Shown in pieces: positions 7,396 to 15,627 of a stretch of DNA of 64,000 nt (the first letter of the stretch is position 1; the number at the start of each line of letters is the position of its first letter). Below the pieces are notes generated by a model, which was not told the DNA's origin, made no database searches, and worked only from the letters and a program-made list of their open reading frames with translations. The DNA is from Paludibacteraceae bacterium (GTDB taxonomy: Bacteria; Bacteroidota; Bacteroidia; Bacteroidales; Paludibacteraceae), in NCBI GenBank assembly GCA_017451525.1, contig JAFTOD010000002.1:254964-318963 (forward strand), read 5' to 3'. A program made the translations under genes and the position numbers.

Positions 7396-8544
7396 ATGTA
7401 CAACAGAACATTAGAAGCCGAACTGATTCGCCTGTCAGGATTTTTTAGAGTACTGACTATTACAGGACCTCGCCAATCAGGAAAAACAACACTAAGCAAA
7501 AAAGTTTTTCCAGAATATCATTATATCAATCTTGAGGATGAAACAACGCGAGCCGAATTAGAATTAGATCGCAAGGAGTATTTACATAAATATCGCAAAG
7601 GGTTGATTATAGATGAGGTACAGAATATGCCAGAGATTTTCTCTGTGGTGCAAGTGATTGTAGATGAATACAGCGATGCACACTTCGTACTTACAGGCAG
7701 CAACAACTTTCTGCTCATGCAAAAGATTACTCAATCATTGGCAGGAAGAACAGCTGTGCTTACATTGCTGCCATTCGCTATCAATGAACTAACGAAAGAA
7801 GACCGTTCTGTAGATTTATACGAGATGCTTTTGCGTGGATTCTATCCAGCTGTATGGGCGCACAATATTCCACCGCAAGACCTCTATCGCCAATATTTTT
7901 CTACATATATTCAGCGCGATATTCAGCAAGTGCTGAAGATACGCCATCTGTCAGAGTTCCGCCGCTTTGTCATCATGTGTGCTTCGCGCATCGGCACGGA
8001 GTTTAATGCACAGAGTATGTCAAACGAACTCGGAGTATCCATACCCACAATACAAGAATGGATGAATGTGTTGGAAGCATCGTATATCGCATTTAGGCTG
8101 CAACCATTTTATCGAAACATCAATAAGCGCCTCATCAAAACACCTAAAATATACTTCTACGATGTAGGGCTTGTATGTTTCTTGTTAGGTATAAAGACTG
8201 CCCAACAAGTAGAAACACATCCATTGCGAGGACAGATATTTGAGAATATGGTGGTATGTGAGTTTTTGAAACAGCAATACAATCAAGGACAGGATAATAA
8301 TCTCTATTTCTATCGAGACAAGGGACAACACGAAGTGGATTTGATTCAAGAAGATGGCATTAACCTCTCAGCATACGAGATAAAGTTATCTGCTAATATC
8401 CATACAGATTTCTATAAGAATTTGCAATACTTCCGAACGCTATTTCCACACGAAACAGTTGTTACACAGGTTATCAATACAGGTGAAAACGATAATCGCG
8501 ACTCACTACATGGACATATCAATTATTTGAATCTATTCGAGTAA
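7396..8544 (+). CDS. AAA ATPase with DUF4143 C-terminal domain
   Basis: A 382-residue single-chain ATPase of the AAA_14/DUF4143 family, common in Bacteroidota and often linked to accessory regions. Walker A is TGPRQSGKTTLSK (about 22-34), Walker B is GLIIDEVQNMP (about 73-83), with a sensor VLTGSNNF near 107. The C-terminal part is a DUF4143 winged-helix and nuclease-like domain, with EVDLI and AYEIKLS near 325-345 recalling the PD-(D/E)xK-type core of this family. The role is unknown; some are proposed to be defence or toxin-antitoxin-like. The frame opens 24 bases earlier at a GTG, but that lies within about 10 bases of the likely transcript start. It stands alone, with its own promoter. 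Confidence 0.85.
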   Translation: MYNRTLEAELIRLSGFFRVLTITGPRQSGKTTLSKKVFPEYHYINLEDETTRAELELDRKEYLHKYRKGLIIDEVQNMPEIFSVVQVIVDEYSDAHFVLTGSNNFLLMQKITQSLAGRTAVLTLLPFAINELTKEDRSVDLYEMLLRGFYPAVWAHNIPPQDLYRQYFSTYIQRDIQQVLKIRHLSEFRRFVIMCASRIGTEFNAQSMSNELGVSIPTIQEWMNVLEASYIAFRLQPFYRNINKRLIKTPKIYFYDVGLVCFLLGIKTAQQVETHPLRGQIFENMVVCEFLKQQYNQGQDNNLYFYRDKGQHEVDLIQEDGINLSAYEIKLSANIHTDFYKNLQYFRTLFPHETVVTQVINTGENDNRDSLHGHINYLNLFE

Positions 8545-8570
8545 TTATACATACAGCCAGCCACATTTAG

Positions 8571-8625
8571 CCCACAGAAAGCCCATAGATGTCCCAGAGA
8601 TCTCCTATGGTGGTCCCGAAATCTA
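8571..8625. repeat. Imperfect 11-bp-period array
   Basis: Five 11-base steps between the DUF4143 gene and nhaC: CCCACAGAAAG, CCCATAGATGT, CCCAGAGATCT, CCTATGGTGGT, CCCGAAATCTA. The leading CC(C) recurs every 11 bases. Similar CCCACAGA strings occur on the minus strand of the array at 54254-54319. Confidence 0.55.
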
Positions 8626-8649
8626 CAGAGAACTTGAAAAGGTGCTATA

Positions 8650-9816
8650 TCACTTTCTGCTTGGTATGAGGATACTGAGCAGTGCGATGAGTCCGATGAA
8701 CATCGGATAATAGAGATAAGGGATGATACTCAGGGCAGAGATACCCGCAAGCGAACTTGCCATCAGCAGTTGTGCGCCATAGGGCAACAAGCCTTGTACG
8801 GCGCACGATGTTGTGTCCAACAACGAAGCACTGCGGCGCGCATCAACACCATAATGTTTGGCAAGTTGCTTGGCTACATCACCTACACTCAGTATGGCTA
8901 CCGTGTTATTGGCAGTCAGTACATTCACTACGCCAACCAACAGACAGATACTCAGCTCTGCACCGCGCTGAGTATGTATCTTGATGGATACCAATCGCAT
9001 AAAACGTTCCATCACGCCTTGTTTGGTGATGAGCGCAAAGATACCGCCCGCCATCATGGAAATCAGTATCAATTCGCTCATACCCATGATTCCTGCGGTC
9101 AGACTAGATGTCCATTCCATAAACGTGTAACTACCATCGGCTATACCCACAATACCTGTCAGCACATTGCCCATCAGCAATACCAACATCACATTCATAC
9201 CCATCGCAGCACTTACCAACACGGCTGCGTAAGGAATAATCTTCCACCACATCACGTTGCCTGCCGCCACTTCGTCCGCACCACTACCCATCAGCAGGTA
9301 GATGATACATACCAAAATGGCCACGGGCAACACGAGGAAGAAGTTATATCTAAACTTATCGCTCTGTTTGCACCCCTGCGACTGCGTAGCTACGATGGTG
9401 GTATCGGATATGAAACTGAGGTTATCACCAAAGAATGCACCACCCACAATAGCTGCAGCCATCAGAGGTAGCGACATCTCGGTCTTATCAGCCAACGAGG
9501 CGGCAATAGGCATGAATGCTACGATGGTGCCCACGCTGGTACCCATACATAGCGACACCACGCACGCCGAGATAAACAATCCCGCCAATAGGAAGTTCGT
9601 CGGGAGCAGTTGCAAGGTCAGGTTCACCGTTGCATCCACTGCCCCCATCGCTTTGGCAGAAGCCGCAAAAGCACCTGCCAATACGAATATCCACACCATC
9701 ATCAGCAAGTCTTTTTGACCAGCACCTTTGCTAAACTCCGTGATGCGTTCACGAAATTTCATTCCCCTCGACAGGAGAATTGCCACAATCGATACTATGA
9801 TAAATATCAACAACAT
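8650..9816 (-). CDS. NhaC-family Na+/H+ antiporter-like transporter
   Basis: A polytopic inner-membrane protein of 388 residues and about ten hydrophobic segments. Family marks: MVWIFVLAGAFAASAKAMGA near residue 40, GTSVGTIVAFMPIA near 92, GGAFFGDNLSFISDTTI near 123, and NVLTANNTVAI in the C-terminal half, characteristic of the NhaC/ion-transporter superfamily. It is the last gene of the pheT operon. Relatives I recall carry some tens more residues with a further helix at the N terminus; here the start ATG lies 4 bases from a heptamer array (9820-9862), so N-terminal trimming is possible. The transported ion is inferred from family only. Confidence 0.8.
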   Translation of the reverse strand: MLLIFIIVSIVAILLSRGMKFRERITEFSKGAGQKDLLMMVWIFVLAGAFAASAKAMGAVDATVNLTLQLLPTNFLLAGLFISACVVSLCMGTSVGTIVAFMPIAASLADKTEMSLPLMAAAIVGGAFFGDNLSFISDTTIVATQSQGCKQSDKFRYNFFLVLPVAILVCIIYLLMGSGADEVAAGNVMWWKIIPYAAVLVSAAMGMNVMLVLLMGNVLTGIVGIADGSYTFMEWTSSLTAGIMGMSELILISMMAGGIFALITKQGVMERFMRLVSIKIHTQRGAELSICLLVGVVNVLTANNTVAILSVGDVAKQLAKHYGVDARRSASLLDTTSCAVQGLLPYGAQLLMASSLAGISALSIIPYLYYPMFIGLIALLSILIPSRK

Positions 9817-9819
9817 GCT

Positions 9820-9862
9820 CTAAACACTAAACAGTAGCGAAGCGTTCACTAAACACTAAACT
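9820..9862. repeat. Split heptamer array between nhaC and the acyl-CoA synthetase gene
   Basis: CTAAACA twice (9820-9833), then a 15-base spacer with AGCGAAGCGTT, then CTAAACA and CTAAACT (9849-9862). The acyl-CoA synthetase stop (9861-9863, minus strand) overlaps the last unit. The same plan, with a GAAGC...GCGTT spacer, recurs at 57448-57495. Confidence 0.8.
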
Positions 9863-11759
9863 ACAGCGAAGCCATATTCTTCTCGTTCATCAACTCCTTA
9901 CCCTCGGCCGTGTAGGCATACTCGATACGGTCGGCGTAGTATTCCTCCACTTTGCCACGTACAATCTTCATCGTAGAGTTCACCATATGGTTTTGCTCGG
10001 TGAATGCCTCTGGCAATACGGCTATCGCCTTGGGCAGCCATTGCTCAGGGAACATACCAGCGAATTTGCCATTGCGGTATTCGTTCACCTCGTCTTGAAT
10101 CTTCTGAAGCATTGCTTTCTTGCCTTCTTCGGTTGCAGGGTCTAAGCCTAAGGTCTTGACATGTTCTTTGAGCGTATCTTTGTTAGGCACGATGAGCACC
10201 ATGGTGTAAGGGTCTTGGTTGTTGTGCAGAATGACTTGCTCGATATACTTGCTACCATCGGTCAGACTATCTTCAAATCCCTCTGGGCTGTATTTCTCGC
10301 CATCGGCACTGATAAGCAATGACTTGAATCGTCCTACTACCCACAAGTAACCAGGGTGCTTGTCGGTGACATAACCCATATCGCCAGTATGCAACCAGCC
10401 ATCTACCACGGTCTTGGCTGTGGATTCAGGGTTCTTCCAATAGCCCGCCATCACGTTCTCACCACGGATAACAATCTCGCCTTTCTGACCATGAGGCACT
10501 TCGTTGCCGTTCTCATCGCAAATCTTCAGGTCGAGTGGTGTGACAATACGTCCGCTGGAACCAAAAATAGCATGTCCCATTGAGTTAGCACATATGATAG
10601 GTGTGGCTTCGCTGAGTCCATAGCCTTGGAACATAGGCATACCTACCGCGCAGAAGTAACGTTGCAACTCGATGTCGAGCAATGCTCCACCACCTACAAA
10701 GAACTTCATTCTGCCACCAAAACCTTCACGTACAGCCTTGAAGATGATTTTGTCGAACAGTTTTACCAATGGTGCACGCCATGCTTGCCAACCGCCACGG
10801 TTCCAATACTCCTTATTATATTTAATGGCATTGTTGAGTGCAAACTCATAGAGGCGTTCTACCACTTTGCCTTTGGCCTTGATGCTTGTCTCAATGCTCT
10901 TGCGGAAGTTACGCGCCAATGCAGGTACAGAGAGCATCAGCATAGGGCGTACCTCTTTGATAGCAATAGGGATGTTCTTCAGCGTTGCGATAGCGGTCTT
11001 GCCTACTGGAACTGTGGCTATGCTGCCGCCGTAGGACATCATAGTATAGAATCCTGCTACGTGTGCAAAGCAGTGGTCAAGAGGCAGAATAATGAGCATT
11101 ACATCGCCTTTGTTGCAGGATATGACACTAGCACCTTGCTCTACGTTCGCTGTATAATTGCGGTGGGTGAGCAAAATACCCTTAGGATCGGCAGTAGTAC
11201 CCGAAGTATAACTGATGTTAGCGTAATCGTCTGGCTGAACCGACTCGTAAAGAGTCTTAAACTCCTCACTATGCTCCTTCAAGTATGCCTCGCCCATAGC
11301 AATCACCTCGCTGATAGGCATCTCGTTAGGCTCATAGGAGGACAATGGGTCAAGCACAATAATCTTCTCCACTTTGGGACATTCGGCAATGATACTGCGA
11401 ATCTTAGGCAACTGCTGTTCGCTCACGATTACATAGCGCGAATCGGAGTGCTGAATGCGGAACAAGAGGTCGGTTGATTCAGTGAGTTTGATGCTCAATG
11501 GCACGTTCACTCCACCCGCATATAAGATACCCAACTCGCTGGTAATCCACAGATTCCTACCTTGAGAGAGTAGGGACACCTTGTCGCCTTTTTTCAGACC
11601 TAACTGGTGTAATCCTGCACCAATGCGATGAGCCTCCTCACGTGTCTCACGGAAACTAGTTTCGGTCCACACACCATCCACCTTTTCGCGAAGGAAGGTC
11701 AATTCACTATACTCATGCGTATATTTCTCTACGAAATCAATGATTGTTGTTTTCTTCAT
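9861..11759 (-). CDS. Long-chain acyl-CoA synthetase / AMP-binding ligase
   Basis: Activates a fatty acid with ATP through an acyl-adenylate to acyl-CoA; FadD15/ACSL-like, 632 residues. Visible: P-loop-like YTSGTTADPKG near 185, the GYGLSEATP substrate/adenylate motif near 380, the hinge GWLHTGDMG near 455, and the C-terminal lysine-bearing domain with NGKFAG near 590. No signal or membrane helix; probably peripheral to the membrane. It lies in the pheT operon, 28 bases after the aminopeptidase gene. The substrate chain length cannot be judged. Its stop codon is partly formed by the heptamer array at 9849-9862. Confidence 0.9.
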   Translation of the reverse strand: MKKTTIIDFVEKYTHEYSELTFLREKVDGVWTETSFRETREEAHRIGAGLHQLGLKKGDKVSLLSQGRNLWITSELGILYAGGVNVPLSIKLTESTDLLFRIQHSDSRYVIVSEQQLPKIRSIIAECPKVEKIIVLDPLSSYEPNEMPISEVIAMGEAYLKEHSEEFKTLYESVQPDDYANISYTSGTTADPKGILLTHRNYTANVEQGASVISCNKGDVMLIILPLDHCFAHVAGFYTMMSYGGSIATVPVGKTAIATLKNIPIAIKEVRPMLMLSVPALARNFRKSIETSIKAKGKVVERLYEFALNNAIKYNKEYWNRGGWQAWRAPLVKLFDKIIFKAVREGFGGRMKFFVGGGALLDIELQRYFCAVGMPMFQGYGLSEATPIICANSMGHAIFGSSGRIVTPLDLKICDENGNEVPHGQKGEIVIRGENVMAGYWKNPESTAKTVVDGWLHTGDMGYVTDKHPGYLWVVGRFKSLLISADGEKYSPEGFEDSLTDGSKYIEQVILHNNQDPYTMVLIVPNKDTLKEHVKTLGLDPATEEGKKAMLQKIQDEVNEYRNGKFAGMFPEQWLPKAIAVLPEAFTEQNHMVNSTMKIVRGKVEEYYADRIEYAYTAEGKELMNEKNMASL

Positions 11760-11787
11760 TGCTTGTTGTTCTTCTTTATGTAAGTGA

Positions 11788-13599
11788 TTATAATGCTTTA
11801 CATTTTTCTTTCAGCCATGCTGCTTCTTCCTCAGAGAGCAATGGCGCCACTTCGGCATATACCCATGCGTGGTAGTCGTTGACCCATTGGATTTCCTCTG
11901 CGGTCATGCGGTCGAGCTCCATCATATGGGTGTCGTATGGGCACAAGGTCAGGGTCTCAAACTCATAGAATGTTTCCCCCGTAGCATGCGCACCCAAATC
12001 TTTTGCTTCGCGCACAGCGATGAGGTTCTCAATGCGGATGCCATACTCGTTGGTTCGGTAGATACCTGGCTCGTCAGAGCAGATATTACCTACTTGCAAT
12101 GGGTTAGGATTGTTGTCGGTACGGATGTTTTGTGGTCCCTCGTGGCAACCCATGAAGTGTCCCACTCCGTGACCTGTACCATGACCATAGGTCATACCTT
12201 CTGCCCATAAGAACTGGCGAGCCAATACGTCCAATTGATTACCGCGAGTGCCTTTTGGAAAACGCGCACGAGCCAGTGCGATATGGCCTTTGAGTACGAG
12301 GGTATAGTCGCGTTTTACCGCAGCAGGAATCGTATCAGGATTGCCCACCCAAATGGTGCGAGTGATGTCGGTAGTACCGTCGAAGTATTGCCCTCCCGAA
12401 TCCAATAGCAGTACGCCATCGCCTTCTATCTTCGCACATTCTTCTGGCGTAGCATGATAGTGCACGATTGCACCGTTGCCTTTCCAGCCAGCGATGGTGC
12501 AGAAACTATCGTCGGTGTAGTTCTCACCCATCGCACGGAACTCGCCAAGTTTGGCTGCGAGGGTGATTTCTGTTTGAGGTGTCTTAAGGGCTTCCTTCTC
12601 CAGCCAATAGAAGAAACGTGTCAGCGCCACCGCATCCTTGTGCATAGCGATGCGCTCGCCTGCGAGTTCAGTGTCGTTTTTCACACTCATCATCTTCAGC
12701 ACGGGACTAGGGCTCATGTTCACGCGGCGTGCAATAGCAGGATTGATGGCCTCGTAGAGTGCTTCATTCACTTTGCCTCCATCATACATAATGCCTTCTG
12801 CCTTAATATGTTGCAGGTAATCAAATACTTGATCATAATCTTGTACGCATACATCAATACGTTGGAGGTATGCGCGTGCAGCATCATCCAGTTTGTTAGG
12901 TGCTACGAAGATGGTGCATTTATCCATCTCTACCACCACATAACTAATCAAACATGGCGTATAATCCACATCCTTGCCTCGGATATTCAGCAGCCAACCA
13001 ATCTCGTCTAGCGCAGAGATGACCAATGCCTGACAATGGCGTTCCTCTAATGCCTTGCGCACGCGTGCCAACTTACTTTCTACGCTCTCGCCTGTGTATT
13101 TCTCCTCATACTCGTAAAGCAATGAGGTAGGGATAGCAGGACGACCTTCTGTCCATAATGGCGAAATCAAATCGATTGATACGAGTGCCAGACCGCCTTC
13201 CTCTAATGTGGCTTTCAGTTCGCGATAGCCGTTTACGCTGTACATTTCAGGATTGACAGCCACTTGTGTCAACTGTAAACTGTTAACTGTCAACTGCTTA
13301 CACAGCCATTCAGGGATGGTGGGGCAGTCAATATCGCTCTCGCGCATTAGTTCTACCGTAGTGCCTTGCAACTCAGATTCTGCTTGCAAGTAGTAACGAC
13401 TATCTGTCCAAAGCAATGCTTTGTCCAAGGTAATCACTGCGGTGCCTGTCTCGCCGAGAAAGCCCGTAATCCACGACATCTCGGTCCAGTGCTCCGCCAT
13501 ATATTCACTGGCGTGTGGGTCAGTACCAGGTACGATACATGCACTCACACCCTTTTCTTTCATCAGCGCTCGTAGCGCAGCCAGTCTCTTTTGAATCAT
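11788..13599 (-). CDS. Xaa-Pro aminopeptidase (M24 family, three-domain type)
   Basis: Cytoplasmic metallopeptidase removing an N-terminal residue before proline; 603 residues, the long three-domain APP form. The catalytic pita-bread domain (about 310-540) shows the dinuclear metal ligands: DSGGQYFDGTTDITRT, GHGTGHGVGHFMGCHEGP, and DEPGIY followed by GIRIENL. The N-terminal creatinase-like domain contains an in-frame heptamer array (residues about 101-111, KQLTVNSLQLTQ), placed in a surface linker, so the family fold should be kept. It lies between nadC and the acyl-CoA synthetase gene in the pheT operon; its start is 27 bases into the gap after nadC's array. Confidence 0.92.
   Translation of the reverse strand: MIQKRLAALRALMKEKGVSACIVPGTDPHASEYMAEHWTEMSWITGFLGETGTAVITLDKALLWTDSRYYLQAESELQGTTVELMRESDIDCPTIPEWLCKQLTVNSLQLTQVAVNPEMYSVNGYRELKATLEEGGLALVSIDLISPLWTEGRPAIPTSLLYEYEEKYTGESVESKLARVRKALEERHCQALVISALDEIGWLLNIRGKDVDYTPCLISYVVVEMDKCTIFVAPNKLDDAARAYLQRIDVCVQDYDQVFDYLQHIKAEGIMYDGGKVNEALYEAINPAIARRVNMSPSPVLKMMSVKNDTELAGERIAMHKDAVALTRFFYWLEKEALKTPQTEITLAAKLGEFRAMGENYTDDSFCTIAGWKGNGAIVHYHATPEECAKIEGDGVLLLDSGGQYFDGTTDITRTIWVGNPDTIPAAVKRDYTLVLKGHIALARARFPKGTRGNQLDVLARQFLWAEGMTYGHGTGHGVGHFMGCHEGPQNIRTDNNPNPLQVGNICSDEPGIYRTNEYGIRIENLIAVREAKDLGAHATGETFYEFETLTLCPYDTHMMELDRMTAEEIQWVNDYHAWVYAEVAPLLSEEEAAWLKEKCKAL
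13270..13297. repeat. In-frame heptamer array inside aminopeptidase P (CAACTGT type)
   Basis: CAACTGT, AAACTGT, TAACTGT, CAACTGC, four consecutive 7-bp units in frame in the N-terminal domain. The adjoining TGT on the left suggests a partial fifth unit. Confidence 0.85.
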
Positions 13600-13604
13600 T
13601 TTCT

Positions 13605-13632
13605 CTAAACACTAAACTCTAAACACTAAACT
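13605..13632. repeat. Heptamer array at the nadC 3' end (CTAAACW type)
   Basis: CTAAACA, CTAAACT, CTAAACA, CTAAACT. Its last base is the first base of the nadC stop (13632-13634, minus strand). It fills nearly the whole gap between pepP-like and nadC genes. Confidence 0.85.
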
Positions 13633-14498
13633 CACTTCACTGCCTTAAACGACATATCCAGACTCTTAATCGAGTGGGTCAATGCGCCTACGCTCACAAA
13701 GTCCACGCCTGTCTCGGCATAGCTGCGGATGGTGTCGATGGTGATACCGCCGCTAGACTCAATCTCGATATGCCTGCCATGCTCTTTCTCCCATGTGCGG
13801 ATGATCTCCACCGCACCTTTGGTGCGCTCTGGCGAGAAGTTATCTAGCATAATACGATCGGGGATATTGGTCGCCAATGCTTCGCGTATCTCCTCCTCGT
13901 TGCGAGTTTCAATCTCGATGCGCAGGTCTTTGCCTTTCTCCTCGCAGTAGTTCTTTGCACGTGTCAGTGCTGCGGTGATACCGCCTGAGAAATCCACGTG
14001 ATTATCTTTGAGCAGGATCATATCAAACAATCCAATACGGTGGTTCATACCGCCACCAATCAGCACTGCCTCTTTCTCCAGATAGCGCAAACCTGGGGTA
14101 GTCTTGCGGGTGTCCAAGACGTGGCAACCAGTGCCTTCAATCAGACTCTGATACTTATGTGCGGTTGTCGCTACGCCTGACATGCGTTGCATCACATTGA
14201 GCATGGTGCGCTCAATTTGCAAGAGACTCAACTCCTTGCCATACACGCGAAAGGCAATATCGCCTGGCTTTACATGTGTGCCATCTTCGATGAGTTGTTC
14301 CATGCGGCACTCAGGGTCAAAGTAAGCGATGATTTGTTTCGCCACTTCGATACCTGCGATGATGCCTTCCTCTTTCACAATCAGTTGTTGGCAACCCATC
14401 TCTGTTTCGGGAATACAACTCAGCGATGTATGATCGCCATCGCGGATATCTTCCTCAAACCAGATGGCGATGAGTTTTTGTAATTCTTTTGTATCCAT
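13632..14498 (-). CDS. nadC: Nicotinate-nucleotide pyrophosphorylase (carboxylating)
   Basis: Quinolinate phosphoribosyltransferase: quinolinate plus PRPP gives nicotinate mononucleotide, CO2 and PPi in de novo NAD synthesis. At 288 residues it is the usual length. Signature DTRKTTPGLR near 132, GGGMNHRIGLFDMILLKDNH near 150-170, EIETRNEEE near 197, and IESSGGIT near 247 with the active-site strand ending. It lies 4 bases after bcp in the pheT operon. nadA and nadB are not in the window. The heptamer array just past the stop is the only oddity. Confidence 0.96.
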   Translation of the reverse strand: MDTKELQKLIAIWFEEDIRDGDHTSLSCIPETEMGCQQLIVKEEGIIAGIEVAKQIIAYFDPECRMEQLIEDGTHVKPGDIAFRVYGKELSLLQIERTMLNVMQRMSGVATTAHKYQSLIEGTGCHVLDTRKTTPGLRYLEKEAVLIGGGMNHRIGLFDMILLKDNHVDFSGGITAALTRAKNYCEEKGKDLRIEIETRNEEEIREALATNIPDRIMLDNFSPERTKGAVEIIRTWEKEHGRHIEIESSGGITIDTIRSYAETGVDFVSVGALTHSIKSLDMSFKAVK

Positions 14499-14502
14499 AG
14501 TC

Positions 14503-14946
14503 TTATAATATTTGCTCTGTATGATTTTTGGTGTCCACTTTTTCGATTATTTGTACGAGTGTTCCTTGCTCGTCAAAGACGAAGGTCTTGCGCAGGGTGC
14601 CTACACAGGTCTTGCCGCACATCTTCTTCTCGCCCCATGCTCCGAAGGCTTGCAGCATCTCGGTACTTGGGTCGGAGAGCAATGGGAAGGGCAACTCGTA
14701 TTTTGTAATGAAGTTCTGGTGCGACTTCTGGCTATCCTTGCTCACGCCATACACTTGATAGCCCGCCGCCAAAAAACGCTCGTAGTTATCGCGCAGATTG
14801 CATGCCTCGGCGGTGCAACCTGGGGTGCTGTCTTTTGGATAGAAATAGATGACTGTCTTTTTGCCCAAGAGTTGCTCATGGGTCACGGTATTGCCGTTGT
14901 GGTCTGCCACGCTAAACGCAGGCATTTTGTCTCCGATAGTTAGCAT
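14503..14946 (-). CDS. bcp: Thioredoxin-dependent thiol peroxidase (Bcp/PrxQ)
   Basis: Peroxiredoxin reducing hydroperoxides with thioredoxin; 147 residues, typical. FYPKDSTPGCTAEAC holds the peroxidatic Cys (PGCT) and a resolving Cys five residues later, the atypical two-Cys PrxQ arrangement. No signal peptide, so cytoplasmic. It sits 10 bases after purN and 4 bases before nadC; the operon mixes oxidative defence with cofactor and nucleotide synthesis without an obvious theme. Confidence 0.93.
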   Translation of the reverse strand: MLTIGDKMPAFSVADHNGNTVTHEQLLGKKTVIYFYPKDSTPGCTAEACNLRDNYERFLAAGYQVYGVSKDSQKSHQNFITKYELPFPLLSDPSTEMLQAFGAWGEKKMCGKTCVGTLRKTFVFDEQGTLVQIIEKVDTKNHTEQIL

Positions 14947-14956
14947 AGTATTCTAT

Positions 14957-15514
14957 TTATAGATTGATTGATAATTCTCCAATAATGCGTGGTAAGAGTT
15001 TTTTCTCTTCTGCTTGCACACGTTGTGATAGGGTCTCGGGGGTATCATCAGGCAGCACCTCCACAGTGGCTTGTGCGATGATACTACCGCCGTCCACCTC
15101 GGTGCTCACGTAATGCACCGTACAGCCCGCTTCTGTATCGCCAGCTGCCAATACAGCCTCTTGCACATGGATGCCATACATGCCTTTGCCGCCATGTTTG
15201 GGCAAGAGCGAGGGGTGGATATTGATGATGCGTTGTGCCCATTTCTGGCATATCCACTCGGGTAGGATGGCTAAGAAGCCTGCCAGTACGATGAGCTGTA
15301 CGTGGTTGTCCGTCAGTGCTTGGTCTATCGCTTCCCAGTCTTTGGATTGTAGGGTAGGGATAGCTGCTGCTTGTGCACGTTCGAGGGCTGTGCATGGGCG
15401 ATTAGCAACGACCAACGCCACATGGTAGCCATGTAGCGCTTGGTTGTCTATCAGGGCTTGCAGCGTAGTGCCAGTGCCCGAAGCCAGTACTGCTATGTTA
15501 AAAAGGGTTTTCAC
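14957..15514 (-). CDS. purN: Phosphoribosylglycinamide formyltransferase
   Basis: Transfers a formyl group from 10-formyl-THF to GAR, the third step of de novo purine synthesis. 185 residues. LASGTGTTLQALID at the N terminus binds the phosphate; INIHPSLLPKHGG near 105-118 is the catalytic signature, followed by the conserved H and GCTVHYV near 140. The start is GTG at 15514, overlapping the stop of the small upstream gene as TAGTG, which implies translational coupling; no nearer ATG exists before the conserved ASGTG loop. Confidence 0.93.
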   Translation of the reverse strand: MKTLFNIAVLASGTGTTLQALIDNQALHGYHVALVVANRPCTALERAQAAAIPTLQSKDWEAIDQALTDNHVQLIVLAGFLAILPEWICQKWAQRIINIHPSLLPKHGGKGMYGIHVQEAVLAAGDTEAGCTVHYVSTEVDGGSIIAQATVEVLPDDTPETLSQRVQAEEKKLLPRIIGELSINL

Positions 15515-15627
15515 TAATGTCCACGTACAAATACGCCTTCGGCTTGATTCTCAACAAAGCAACATTCATCCGAATGATCTTCAGCGAATGCTGTTTGCTG
15601 TTCTTGTATGTATTCCTCGTAGGTCAT
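15514..15627 (-). CDS. Very small acidic protein, 37 aa, between pheT and purN
   Basis: Not recognised. An open frame from ATG 15627 to TAG 15514 whose start overlaps the pheT stop (TGATG) and whose stop overlaps the purN GTG start (TAGTG). Both junctions have the exact coupling geometry seen elsewhere in this operon, which makes chance less likely. The product starts MTYEEYIQEQQ, is strongly acidic, contains adjacent cysteines (DECCF) and ends VFVRGH; no signal or membrane segment. It may be a real small protein, or merely a translated link that keeps ribosomes moving from pheT to purN. Confidence 0.6.
   Translation of the reverse strand: MTYEEYIQEQQTAFAEDHSDECCFVENQAEGVFVRGH

Noticed and set aside
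8770-9471. Long rightward open frame of 233 codons antisense to nhaC
   Set aside because: The sequence is His/Gln-rich without family features and lies fully antisense to a clear transporter gene; a shadow frame.
10626-11477. Rightward open frame of 283 codons antisense to the acyl-CoA synthetase gene
   Set aside because: No motif, no promoter or ribosome site, and the opposite strand encodes a complete enzyme.
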